NCBI GenBank assembly: GCA_024224995.1
Contig: JAAENB010000674.1
Span: 1 to 5,068, forward strand
Reading direction: 5' to 3'
Length of the DNA stretch: 5,068 nucleotides
DNA from: a bacterium
GTDB lineage: Bacteria > Spirochaetota > UBA4802 > UBA5550
Positions 1-4,906 of the stretch are shown here, piece by piece. The translations under genes were made by a program, and so were the position numbers. Under the pieces are notes generated by a model. The model was not told the origin of the DNA. It made no database searches and worked only from the letters and a program-made list of their open reading frames with translations. How positions within the stretch are numbered: the stretch's first letter is position 1; every line of letters starts with the position of its first letter.

Positions 1-69
1 GACTTTTTTTAATTTCAAAGAAAAAAGGCTTGAATTTTTTAGTTATGGTTTTTAACATTTTGTTAGCAT

Positions 70-122
70 CCTCGTTTTTTAACCGTGCCAGGTTATCGCC
101 ATTTAATGGCGATTAAACGAGG
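70..122. repeat. Branched inverted repeat (two hairpins inside an outer stem)
   Basis: An outer 8-bp inverted repeat, CCTCGTTT (70-77) with AAACGAGG (115-122), encloses two further hairpins side by side. These are AACC/GGTT (81-84 with 91-94, loop GTGCCA) and a 9-bp perfect stem ATCGCCATT/AATGGCGAT (95-103 with 105-113). The single-base gap in the inner stem means about three central bases would loop out. As single-stranded DNA or RNA this would fold into a three-way junction. The pairing is seen directly. The function is unknown, and there is no T-tract to make it a simple terminator. Confidence 0.6.
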
Positions 123-299
123 TTGCAAGCAATTATCTTCCATTTTATTCAATAAACCATTCTAAATCTGGGTATTATTAACAGGTATTCCGGATATAAA
201 AGGCAGTAAGCCTCACGAATTATAAAAAATATGGCTCTGTCATCGCGGTTATGGGCATGGACGAAAATGCTGTATAAATATTAATAATTTCATCAAAAG

Positions 300-326
300 T
301 GGTCTGTCGGTATTTCCGACATACCA
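300..326. repeat. Hairpin-forming inverted repeat upstream of the remnant gene
   Basis: TGGT-C-TGTCGG (300-310) pairs with CCGACA-T-ACCA (316-326) around a TATTT loop. That gives 10 base pairs broken by one C/T mismatch. It is not followed by a T-run on the plus strand, and on the minus strand only by CTTTTG, so a terminator role is weak. An operator or a small mobile repeat are alternatives. Confidence 0.6.
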
Positions 327-349
327 TAATAAAGAATCATGGAAAGCAA

Positions 350-490
350 ATGAAAAATCAAGTATGTGTTAGCGGAAAACGAAATTGTCCGTCTGAAGAC
401 TGCGGTGGCCCCTGGGGATTTAAGGATTTACTTGATGTGATGAGAAACAGAACCATAGTCAAAATGACCTGGTCACCAATATCGATATGA
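350..490 (+). pseudogene. Remnant of a plasmid pRiA4b ORF-3-like protein (C-terminal part)
   Basis: The frame from ATG 350 encodes 46 residues, of which about the first 30 carry the motif CPSEDCGGPWGFKDLL. This closely resembles the signature near the C-terminus of pRiA4b ORF-3-like proteins (typically CPPEDCGGxWGYxxLL). Those proteins are usually around 180-200 residues, so most of the N-terminal domain is missing and the usual acidic tail is replaced by an unrelated short end before TGA at 488-490. GGAAAG precedes the ATG, so a short peptide could be translated, but the open frame also continues upstream without family similarity. The function of intact members is not well established. I read this as a decayed fragment. 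A truncated copy that is still expressed is possible but less likely. Confidence 0.6.
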
Positions 491-495
491 AAAAT

Positions 496-504
496 AAAGA
501 AGAG
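496..504 (+). promoter_or_regulatory. Ribosome binding site for the small basic protein
   Basis: AAAGAAGAG ends seven bases before ATG 512. This purine-rich site at normal spacing supports the chosen start. Confidence 0.5.
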
Positions 505-511
505 TTGTTAT

Positions 512-829
512 ATGGGAAAAAAGAAAAAAGTACCGGAAAAATATAAGGTCTGGATAGACGCAAGAAAACGTTTTAAGTTGTCCCATGCCCAAATTCAAAT
601 GGCAAGAGAATTAGGGATGAATCCAAAAAAATTAGGACAATTAAATAATCATAAACAGGAATCGTGGAAAGCTCCATTACCGGTTTTCATTGAAGAATTA
701 TATCGTAAAAGTTTTGGGAAAGATCAGCCGGACACTGTAAAGTCAATTGAAGAGATATATATTGAAAAAGAAAAAAAGAAACAGGAAAAGAGGGAACGTA
801 AGAAGCAATTAATGGACCTCATAGCATGA
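512..829 (+). CDS. Small highly basic conserved hypothetical protein (105 aa)
   Basis: This intact short gene encodes a lysine- and arginine-rich soluble protein without signal peptide or membrane segment. The N-terminal two thirds (about residues 7-70) contain WIDARKRFKLSHAQIQMARELGMNPKKLG, then NHKQESWKAPLPVFIEELY. I recognise this pattern from a widespread, uncharacterised family of small bacterial proteins, recalled from memory and not searched. The region SHAQIQMARELGMNPKKLG could form a helix-turn-helix-like pair of helices, which with the high charge hints at nucleic-acid binding. That is inference. The last 30 or so residues form a charged helix rich in K, E and R. The gene follows the pRiA4b ORF-3-like remnant in the same frame after one stop codon and 21 bases, and converges on the solute-binding protein gene. 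No specific function can be assigned. Confidence 0.8.
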   Translation: MGKKKKVPEKYKVWIDARKRFKLSHAQIQMARELGMNPKKLGQLNNHKQESWKAPLPVFIEELYRKSFGKDQPDTVKSIEEIYIEKEKKKQEKRERKKQLMDLIA

Positions 830-865
830 TCTTTTTAGAAAAATGTTGTTGTAAAAGCAACTCAT

Positions 866-888
866 TTCCGGAACGGGGAGCGCCGGAA
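866..888. repeat. Short hairpin between convergent genes
   Basis: TTCCGG (866-871) and CCGGAA (883-888) form a 6-bp stem with an 11-base loop. It lies between the 3' ends of the small basic protein gene and the convergent solute-binding protein gene. There is no T-run directly after the stem on either strand, so a terminator role is only possible, not shown. It sits inside a GC-rich islet (about 866-936) that contrasts with the AT-rich surroundings. Confidence 0.35.
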
Positions 889-960
889 TTCGTGACAACT
901 CCCACGCCCTTGACCTGGCCCTCCACGACTTTTTATTATTGATTGTTTTGCAATGTGTTT

Positions 961-1680
961 CTATTTTTTGGGAATTGAATTAAATAATCTTTCCACAGCT
1001 TGCGCTTTCAACCGCGTCAATTCGTTATTTTTTGCCATTTTTTGTAATATCCTATCAATTTTGGGCGCCAAATCTCGATGTTTCTCATGAAGATAATGAT
1101 AAATGGGGAAGGTCTTTTGAGGCGGTCGTAACGGATAGATTCCTTTAATCCCAAGAGCCTTGAGTGTATACATTCCATTAATCCGTCCAACTAACGTAAA
1201 ATCTGCTCGCTTATACTGGATCATCCTCCACATTTGATCATCAGTGGTTACCGCACGACTCGATTTAAAATATTTGAGTAAAGGTTCATATCCTTTAATC
1301 CCTCTAATATAAATGAATCTATATTCCCTGAAGTCCTTCAAAGTCCTAAAAGGTATTTTTTTTCTGAAGAACACACATAATTGTATATGATTAATCGGAG
1401 TAGGTACTTTGATTAATGTAGGATAAGATTTTTCAATTTGGCTAATTCGTTGGATTTCTCCGTCAACTTCCCCTTGAGAGGACCATATTATAGCTCTTCT
1501 CGCTGGGAGTATTCGAAATGTCAGCTTTATGTCAAGATATTCATATGCTTTTGTTAAAATATATTCTCCAATATATTGATCGGAAAGTCCTTCCACTTTA
1601 GCCAGAACAAGGTGCTGTTTAGCATAAAGCGTAGAAGTATATAAAATACAGAATATTCCTGTCACTATTAGCTTTTTCAT
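961..1680 (-). CDS. Periplasmic solute-binding protein, amino-acid-transporter (SBP family 3) type
   Basis: This encodes 239 residues. Residues 1-20 form a Sec signal peptide: MKK, a hydrophobic core IVTGIFCIL, and a cleavage site after TLYA. The mature part resembles the family 3 extracellular solute-binding fold that captures polar amino acids or similar small ligands in the periplasm. Supporting features are the LPARRAxxxxxxGEVDGExxR stretch (about 58-78) and PTLIKVPTPI (87-96), which match the ligand-domain pattern of this group, and a total length near the family norm. ATG 1680 is preferred because AGAG sits seven bases upstream. The frame extends to an upstream TTG at 1707, which would put nine polar residues before the signal peptide. 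No permease or ATPase gene is adjacent, so it is an orphan binding protein. It could serve a distant transporter or a sensor. Ligand unknown. Confidence 0.8.
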   Translation of the reverse strand: MKKLIVTGIFCILYTSTLYAKQHLVLAKVEGLSDQYIGEYILTKAYEYLDIKLTFRILPARRAIIWSSQGEVDGEIQRISQIEKSYPTLIKVPTPINHIQLCVFFRKKIPFRTLKDFREYRFIYIRGIKGYEPLLKYFKSSRAVTTDDQMWRMIQYKRADFTLVGRINGMYTLKALGIKGIYPLRPPQKTFPIYHYLHEKHRDLAPKIDRILQKMAKNNELTRLKAQAVERLFNSIPKK

Positions 1681-1710
1681 TTTATTCTCTTCATTATTTA
1701 TTCCCAAATA

Positions 1711-1744
1711 ACTTCATCTGACTATTCCTCAGAGTATATGAAGT
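1711..1744. promoter_or_regulatory. Inverted repeat overlapping the -10 region of the solute-binding protein gene
   Basis: ACTTCAT (1711-1717) pairs with ATGAAGT (1738-1744). Inside it CTGA (1718-1721) pairs with TCAG (1729-1732), leaving a five-base bulge on one side. It overlaps the proposed -10 box and start region, which suits an operator better than an RNA hairpin. The pairing is seen; the role is inferred. Confidence 0.4.
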
Positions 1745-1759
1745 GAACCCCATTGTCAA
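1733..1759 (-). promoter_or_regulatory. Candidate promoter of the solute-binding protein gene
   Basis: On the minus strand a perfect -35 hexamer TTGACA (1759-1754) is followed after 15 bases by TATACT (1738-1733), five of six matches to the -10 consensus. The spacer is two bases shorter than ideal. A 17-base spacer would give the weaker TACTCT. Transcription would start about 45-50 bases before ATG 1680. Confidence 0.45.
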
Positions 1760-1803
1760 TTCAATTTTAAATTCCTCATGAAAGCTATACGCCATGTTAG
1801 GCG

Positions 1804-1944
1804 TTATCCCTCTTCATACTTTAGACTTCGCCGGAATCGTTCAACCACCACCTCACCGGTATCCGCATCAGGAATGTTCTCTCAGGGAAGGTGTTCTATT
1901 AAAACCGGATTACGCAAGCCGGCGACGAGCCAACTGTTATTAAC
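1804..1944 (-). other. Possible decayed coding stretch downstream of the lipoprotein pseudogene
   Basis: Read on the minus strand from 1944 to the TAA at 1804-1806, this gives 47 codons that look protein-like (for example ENIPDADTGEVVVERFRRSLKYEEG before the stop). They are interrupted by one TGA at 1882-1884. There is no start codon, and the stretch directly follows the stop codon of the pseudogene in the same frame. I do not recognise the family. It may be the end of a lost gene or a chance open stretch. The plus strand from 1778 also stays open but runs into the antisense of the pseudogene and has no convincing start. Confidence 0.2.
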
Positions 1945-2193
1945 CTATTTGAATTTCTTTTTATCCTCTGAATCAATACTAACTTCACCACTGGCTTTAA
2001 TTTCAATTGTAAGATGATAGAAATAATCCGTGTTTATATTCTTTGTCCGGAACTCAACTTCAAATCCCGGCCCATCTTTTTCAGCTTTTGGATTTTGTAT
2101 TATGCGCGCCTTGTTGAAAAAAAGCGTCTGTGATTAAAAGACCGTATGTACTTCTTTTTTTTGGAAAAAATGAGAAACAGTTCAGCTGCCGGA
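1945..2193 (-). pseudogene. Truncated, frameshifted copy of the lipoprotein gene at 4262-4900
   Basis: This segment matches the 3' part of the gene at 4262-4900 in the same orientation. By eye there are about eight differences in the last 155 bases. The C-terminal reading frame is preserved to a TAG at 1945-1947 and ends DSEDKKKFK where the intact copy ends DSEDKTKFK. Two indels disable it. One is an 11-bp deletion at the TTTGTAT of 2094-2100, where the intact copy has two TTTGTAT repeats 11 bp apart (4411 and 4422). The other is one extra base in the T/A homopolymer near 2155-2165. The first half of the gene, including signal peptide and ribosome binding site, is missing, and similarity stops at about 2193. 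It cannot yield the family protein. Confidence 0.88.
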
Positions 2194-2242
2194 TTACAAT
2201 TACATGCATTTTGCAAATAAATTTATTTTATTATAAAAATAC

Positions 2243-2268
2243 TTGACAGTGCACATATGTGTTGTCAA
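2243..2268. promoter_or_regulatory. Operator-like inverted repeat over the -35 region
   Basis: TTGACA (2243-2248) and TGTCAA (2263-2268) are perfect inverted arms 14 bases apart. They surround CACATATGTG (2252-2261), itself a perfect 10-bp palindrome whose centre is offset by one base from that of the arms. The right arm overlaps the proposed -35 box at 2262-2267, so a dimeric regulator bound here could block or recruit RNA polymerase. The left arm also matches a consensus -35 hexamer, but the -10 candidate it would pair with (TCAAAT, 2265-2270) is weaker. Confidence 0.45.
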
Positions 2269-2290
2269 ATGCCATCTTATTTTTTATATA
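2262..2290 (+). promoter_or_regulatory. Candidate sigma-70 promoter of the 504-aa exported protein gene
   Basis: The -35 box TTGTCA (2262-2267, five of six consensus) is followed by a 17-base spacer and the -10-like TATATA (2285-2290, four of six). The predicted start is near 2297, just before the ACCTTAT segment that takes part in the leader pairing. Confidence 0.45.
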
Positions 2291-2297
2291 CATTGAG

Positions 2298-2417
2298 ACC
2301 TTATTTGTACAAACAGTGTGATACGTTTAAAAAATAGGTTCACATACCAACATATTTTTTTCATATTTGAAACAATTAAACCGGTTATATTGTTTCATAA
2401 GGTATCACCTGTTTTTT
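2298..2417 (+). promoter_or_regulatory. Candidate attenuator-like leader with mutually exclusive pairings
   Basis: AAACAG-T-GTGATAC (2311-2324) can pair with GTATCACCTGTTT (2402-2414), giving 13 base pairs with one bulged base. The 3' arm runs straight into a T-tract (2412-2417), as in an intrinsic terminator. Alternatively ACCTTAT (2298-2304) can pair with ATAAGGT (2397-2403), which shares bases with the first stem and would exclude it. Both structures would enclose the palindrome at 2368-2397. The arms are seen in the sequence. The switch role is inferred, and the loop of the terminator-like stem is long (77 nt), so it would have to fold internally. Confidence 0.35.
2368..2397. repeat. 30-bp palindrome in the leader
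   Basis: TGAAACAAT (2368-2376) and ATTGTTTCA (2389-2397) are perfect 9-bp inverted arms centred exactly on the palindrome AACCGGTT (2379-2386). Only the TA/AT pairs between them fail to match, so 26 of 30 positions are symmetric. It could be a dimeric regulator site or an RNA hairpin in the leader. Confidence 0.6.
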
Positions 2418-2480
2418 AATTTCTTGCGAGAAATATACAATTTTCAATTTAGATAAAAAATATAAAAACAATTTGGTTAT

Positions 2481-2484
2481 GGAG
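2481..2484 (+). promoter_or_regulatory. Ribosome binding site of the 504-aa exported protein gene
   Basis: GGAG lies 11 bases before ATG 2496. The spacing is somewhat long, but it is the only good site and fits a start that gives a clean signal peptide. Confidence 0.5.
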
Positions 2485-2495
2485 ATCAATAAATA

Positions 2496-4010
2496 ATGAA
2501 GAAAAACAAAGTATCAAAAATATTAAGGACATCACTGGCAATGATGTTGTTAATCGTTAGTATTACAACAAGCAGTTTCGCGTCTAAAGAGATTGCGTCA
2601 ATCTTAGATAAGTATCTTACCCCCATCATCGCAACAAACATTCATGACTTAATTCAGGAACGGTACCCAAACACCATTAGTTTTCCTGATTTTATCCGTC
2701 AGCTTAATTCACATCCTGATAAAGTAATGTTTATGGAACAGGTACGGAATTTTCTCAAGCAAAAATTTGGTATTGAACTTGACGAGACAATGATAAATGC
2801 CATTCTTGAAAATCCTGAAATGGTTCTTGATAGATTACAGTTTACAACTCAGGAATTGGAAATGATTCGCCAACTTGCTGCCGAAGCCAATCGAAAAGCA
2901 GGGGAAGAAGCAGGCGAAAATATGTCATCTATCGTTGATTCATTTCCAGCGACTCTTAAAAGTGAGTATCAACTGCCGCAGGTATTTGATTATGAGACTT
3001 TTGATACAACAAAAATTGTACTGCCGCCAGTTACCCCGGACGAAATGATAGAAGGTGTTTACCTCGGTTTTTTACGAAATAGTACTGTTTCTGAAGATGT
3101 TCAACGGAAGAATACAATTTTTAGTGAGGTTATTGAACGGTTGAGCCTCAATCTTCATGTTGAAGAGGAAAAAACATTTACTGTTATGTATAATGGAAAA
3201 AGGTATACACGCCTCAATAAATTTGTCGACGCGCTTACCGCGAACGGTCATGAATTAACTGCGTTTGTACGGCATTATGTAGCACCATTTATTCCGCTCT
3301 ATGCTGCTGGTCCCGACGGAAAAATTCGTCCTGTTGCTTCCGCGGTGTTTCACCGAACCGGTTTAACCGATGAATCCGGAATGGAATCTATTTTCCCTTT
3401 AATGCATTCGGAATTCGTTTTTTTAATAAGACCAACGGATCAAACTGAGGGCCAGGGGATTCAAGCATCCATTCAATACTACCAGGGAATTCCTAAAACA
3501 GGTTTCTATGGCAATGATTGTACCGATAGAGCCGCATGGTTAGGGGAAACAGTAAGTGATATATTCTCACCTAAGAATGCCAAAAAAGCTTTGATTTTGG
3601 CCGGTTACATGGTAGATATTAATAAGTCAATAGCGGAGCAGCAGAATTTGTTTTTTGATGGGTATGCTGTATTGGGAGTATGTAACGATACAGTAGCAGT
3701 TGTTCATACTGCCATTCGCAATAAACCATCATCGTTTCCTTTGTTAATGAATGACGAAGAAATACTGCCCACCATTAAGAAACGGCTTAAGCATTTAAAG
3801 AAAAGCAAGGTATCTGATGACCGCTTTGATCGAAAAATTTATAAGAAACTAAAGAAAGCTATTAAAAAGTGTCCCTCTGACGCGAAACTCGACTATCTTG
3901 CGATAGAACGTGCCCAACAAGCTTTTCCATGGATAGAAGGCGTTGAGCCTTTCTTTTCAACAGTAGACGCGCGCAGGATTCTCTTTTCACAAGAGGCAAA
4001 GGAAAAATAA
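2496..4010 (+). CDS. Exported protein of unknown function (504 aa)
   Basis: The N-terminus is a typical Sec signal peptide: basic MKKNKVSKILRTS, hydrophobic core LAMMLLIVSI, likely cleavage after SSFA (residue 29). The mature protein therefore acts in the periplasm or outside the cell. I recognise no family. Residues about 32-145 look helical and charged, and the middle (about 180-410) looks like a mixed alpha/beta domain. The most distinctive stretches are FYGNDCTDRAAWLGE (337-351) and GYAVLGVCNDTVAVVHTAI (389-407). Their cysteines C342 and C396 could form a disulfide; the only other cysteine is C459. Residues 425-458 are lysine-rich (KKRLKHLKK, KKLKKAIKK). No transmembrane segment follows the signal peptide. 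The gene stands alone, with its own long leader upstream and a strong terminator 40 bases downstream, between two same-direction copies of the lipoprotein sequence. An enzyme, toxin-like or surface role cannot be told apart from sequence. Confidence 0.85.
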   Translation: MKKNKVSKILRTSLAMMLLIVSITTSSFASKEIASILDKYLTPIIATNIHDLIQERYPNTISFPDFIRQLNSHPDKVMFMEQVRNFLKQKFGIELDETMINAILENPEMVLDRLQFTTQELEMIRQLAAEANRKAGEEAGENMSSIVDSFPATLKSEYQLPQVFDYETFDTTKIVLPPVTPDEMIEGVYLGFLRNSTVSEDVQRKNTIFSEVIERLSLNLHVEEEKTFTVMYNGKRYTRLNKFVDALTANGHELTAFVRHYVAPFIPLYAAGPDGKIRPVASAVFHRTGLTDESGMESIFPLMHSEFVFLIRPTDQTEGQGIQASIQYYQGIPKTGFYGNDCTDRAAWLGETVSDIFSPKNAKKALILAGYMVDINKSIAEQQNLFFDGYAVLGVCNDTVAVVHTAIRNKPSSFPLLMNDEEILPTIKKRLKHLKKSKVSDDRFDRKIYKKLKKAIKKCPSDAKLDYLAIERAQQAFPWIEGVEPFFSTVDARRILFSQEAKEK

Positions 4011-4046
4011 ATTTAGCACCATCAAGAATTATAATATATTTATAAA

Positions 4047-4074
4047 AAAAGCCTCAGGATTTCCTGAGGCTTTT
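4047..4074. terminator. Bidirectional rho-independent terminator
   Basis: GCCTCAGG (4051-4058) and CCTGAGGC (4063-4070) form a GC-rich stem with a four-base ATTT loop, extended by AAAA (4047-4050) against TTTT (4071-4074). A T-run follows on the plus strand, and the A-run at 4044-4050 provides one on the minus strand. It lies 36 bases after the stop of the 504-aa exported protein gene. It can also end transcripts of the convergent lipoprotein gene, about 190 bases past that gene's stop. Confidence 0.9.
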
Positions 4075-4088
4075 CTTGTTGGTGCGGA

Positions 4089-4256
4089 GAATTATATGTC
4101 ACAAATACATTATTGAAACCGCATGAACTTGTCGTAAGAGCAGTGCAGGGCGATATAATTTCTGAAGATGAACTGCCTGCTGCATTCCGGGAAGAGGCGT
4201 ATTTCGCCGATAAAAGGATTTTAAGCCGGTATCTTTTCCTGCGGAAAGTACTCACC
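4089..4256 (+). pseudogene. Coding remnant with the RAVQGDIISEDEL pattern
   Basis: This plus-strand frame stays open and reads protein-like, with PHELVVRAVQGDIISEDEL followed by PAAFREEAYFADKRILSRY. It then runs into antisense of the lipoprotein gene, so it has no natural end. There is no convincing start or ribosome binding site; the first usable codon is TTG at 4113. A second, diverged copy of the core occurs at 5017-5068 with mostly conservative protein changes, so the sequence was probably coding once. The family was not recognised. The pattern PxEL-RA-xxGxIS-xxL distantly recalls the C-terminal helices of some ImmA/IrrE-type proteins, but that is a weak impression. Confidence 0.35.
4125..4176 (+). 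repeat. Left copy of a dispersed 52-bp repeat
   Basis: The segment from GAACTT to CTGC aligns without gaps with 5017-5068, with 12 differences by eye (about 77% identity). The shared core is GATATAATTTC. Reading in frame gives ELVVRAVQGDIISEDEL here and ELPPRAIQGDIISENEL on the right. The two copies bracket the lipoprotein gene. Confidence 0.65.
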
Positions 4257-4261
4257 CGGTT

Positions 4262-4900
4262 CTATTTAAATTTCGTTTTATCCTCTGAATCAATACTAAC
4301 TTCACCACTGGCTTTAATTTTAATTGTAAGATGATAGAAATAATCCGTGTTTATATTCTTTGTCCAAAACTCAACTTCAAATCCGGACCCGTCTTTTTCA
4401 GCTTTTGGATTTTGTATTTCCTTTGTATTATGGGCGCCTTGTTGAAAAAAAGCATCTGTGATTAAAAGGCCGTAGGTACTTTTTTTGGGGGAAAACATGA
4501 GAAACAGTTCCGCTGCCAGTGTTGCTTGTTTTGGCAGCTTTTTTAGTAAATGACCGGACAGGGCCGCAGTGCGGAAAGTGCTTTGTTTGGAGCGAGGGGG
4601 GATAATGCCCTGTTTGGCGGCGATGAAGACAGCACGGGCGCCTTTAATGGATTTATTATATATGGTATACACCCCATACCCCTGGGCATTGGTGCAAACC
4701 GGGTATACATCTACAGTATGGGGATCTACCCGAAAGTATGCACTGCCGGCATATTTTAATCCGGAAGCTATTGCAGCAGGTTTGAGAAGAGACTTTGAGT
4801 TGTTGGGATTAGATTGTTTTGAATAATGACAGGTTGCAAAGAAGAGAATTATTATTAAAGAGAAAACGTGCTTGCGCTGAGCTTTGTTAAAGTATTTCAT
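4262..4900 (-). CDS. Probable lipoprotein of unknown function (212 aa)
   Basis: ATG 4900 is preferred although the frame is open to 5029. AGGAGG lies six bases upstream, and the start produces a signal sequence directly: MKYFNKAQRKH, hydrophobic SLIIILFFAT, then C24. FATC is an imperfect lipobox because the -1 residue is T where G, A or S is usual, so lipidation is likely but not certain. The mature part of about 189 residues has no further membrane segment. Its C-terminal half (about 125-212) contains AAELFLMFSPKK, GLLITDAFFQQGAHN and a strand-like end EVEFWTKNINTDYFYHLTIKIKASGEVSIDSEDK. I do not recognise a family. A truncated copy of its 3' part lies at 1945-2193. The gene is transcribed alone, convergent with the 504-aa exported protein gene, and sits between two copies of the RA(V/I)QGDIISE repeat, as if inserted or duplicated there. 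Confidence 0.75.
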   Translation of the reverse strand: MKYFNKAQRKHVFSLIIILFFATCHYSKQSNPNNSKSLLKPAAIASGLKYAGSAYFRVDPHTVDVYPVCTNAQGYGVYTIYNKSIKGARAVFIAAKQGIIPPRSKQSTFRTAALSGHLLKKLPKQATLAAELFLMFSPKKSTYGLLITDAFFQQGAHNTKEIQNPKAEKDGSGFEVEFWTKNINTDYFYHLTIKIKASGEVSIDSEDKTKFK

Positions 4901-4906
4901 TAAGGG

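Larger units (their letters stand above)
1..349. other. Gene-free region at the left edge
   Basis: No supportable coding region was found on either strand. The sequence is AT-rich with many stops. Its only notable contents are the branched inverted repeat at 70-122 and the hairpin at 300-326. It may include decayed upstream sequence of the pRiA4b ORF-3-like remnant that follows, but I could not read any recognisable peptide of that family before about 350. Confidence 0.5.
2194..2495 (+). promoter_or_regulatory. Gene-free regulatory region and long leader of the 504-aa exported protein gene
   Basis: This 302-base, very AT-rich stretch lies between the pseudogene and the next start codon. I see no coding region in it. 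It contains an operator-like inverted repeat, a promoter candidate, a 30-bp palindrome, two competing long-range inverted repeats ending in a T-run, and the ribosome binding site. If the proposed promoter is used, the untranslated leader would be about 200 nt. Confidence 0.5.

Noticed and set aside
1681..1707. Upstream TTG start adding nine residues to the solute-binding protein
   Set aside because: It would place polar residues before a standard signal peptide and lacks a ribosome binding site, whereas ATG 1680 has AGAG at good spacing.
1789..1804. GTTAGGC motif resembling an integron attC core site
   Set aside because: GTTAGGC fits the R' core pattern, but no matching RYYYAAC partner with complementary L boxes was found at suitable distance; it is better described as a 5-bp hairpin ACGCC/GGCGT.
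1778..2017. Plus-strand open frame of 79 codons
   Set aside because: Its second half is the antisense of the lipoprotein pseudogene, and its start has no supporting ribosome binding site.
4040..4255. Minus-strand open frame of 71 codons
   Set aside because: It runs through the terminator hairpin and is low-complexity, serine-rich antisense of the repeat remnant; no ribosome binding site.
4550..4826. Two plus-strand open frames inside the lipoprotein gene
   Set aside because: They are antisense shadows of a gene with a strong ribosome binding site and an export signal.
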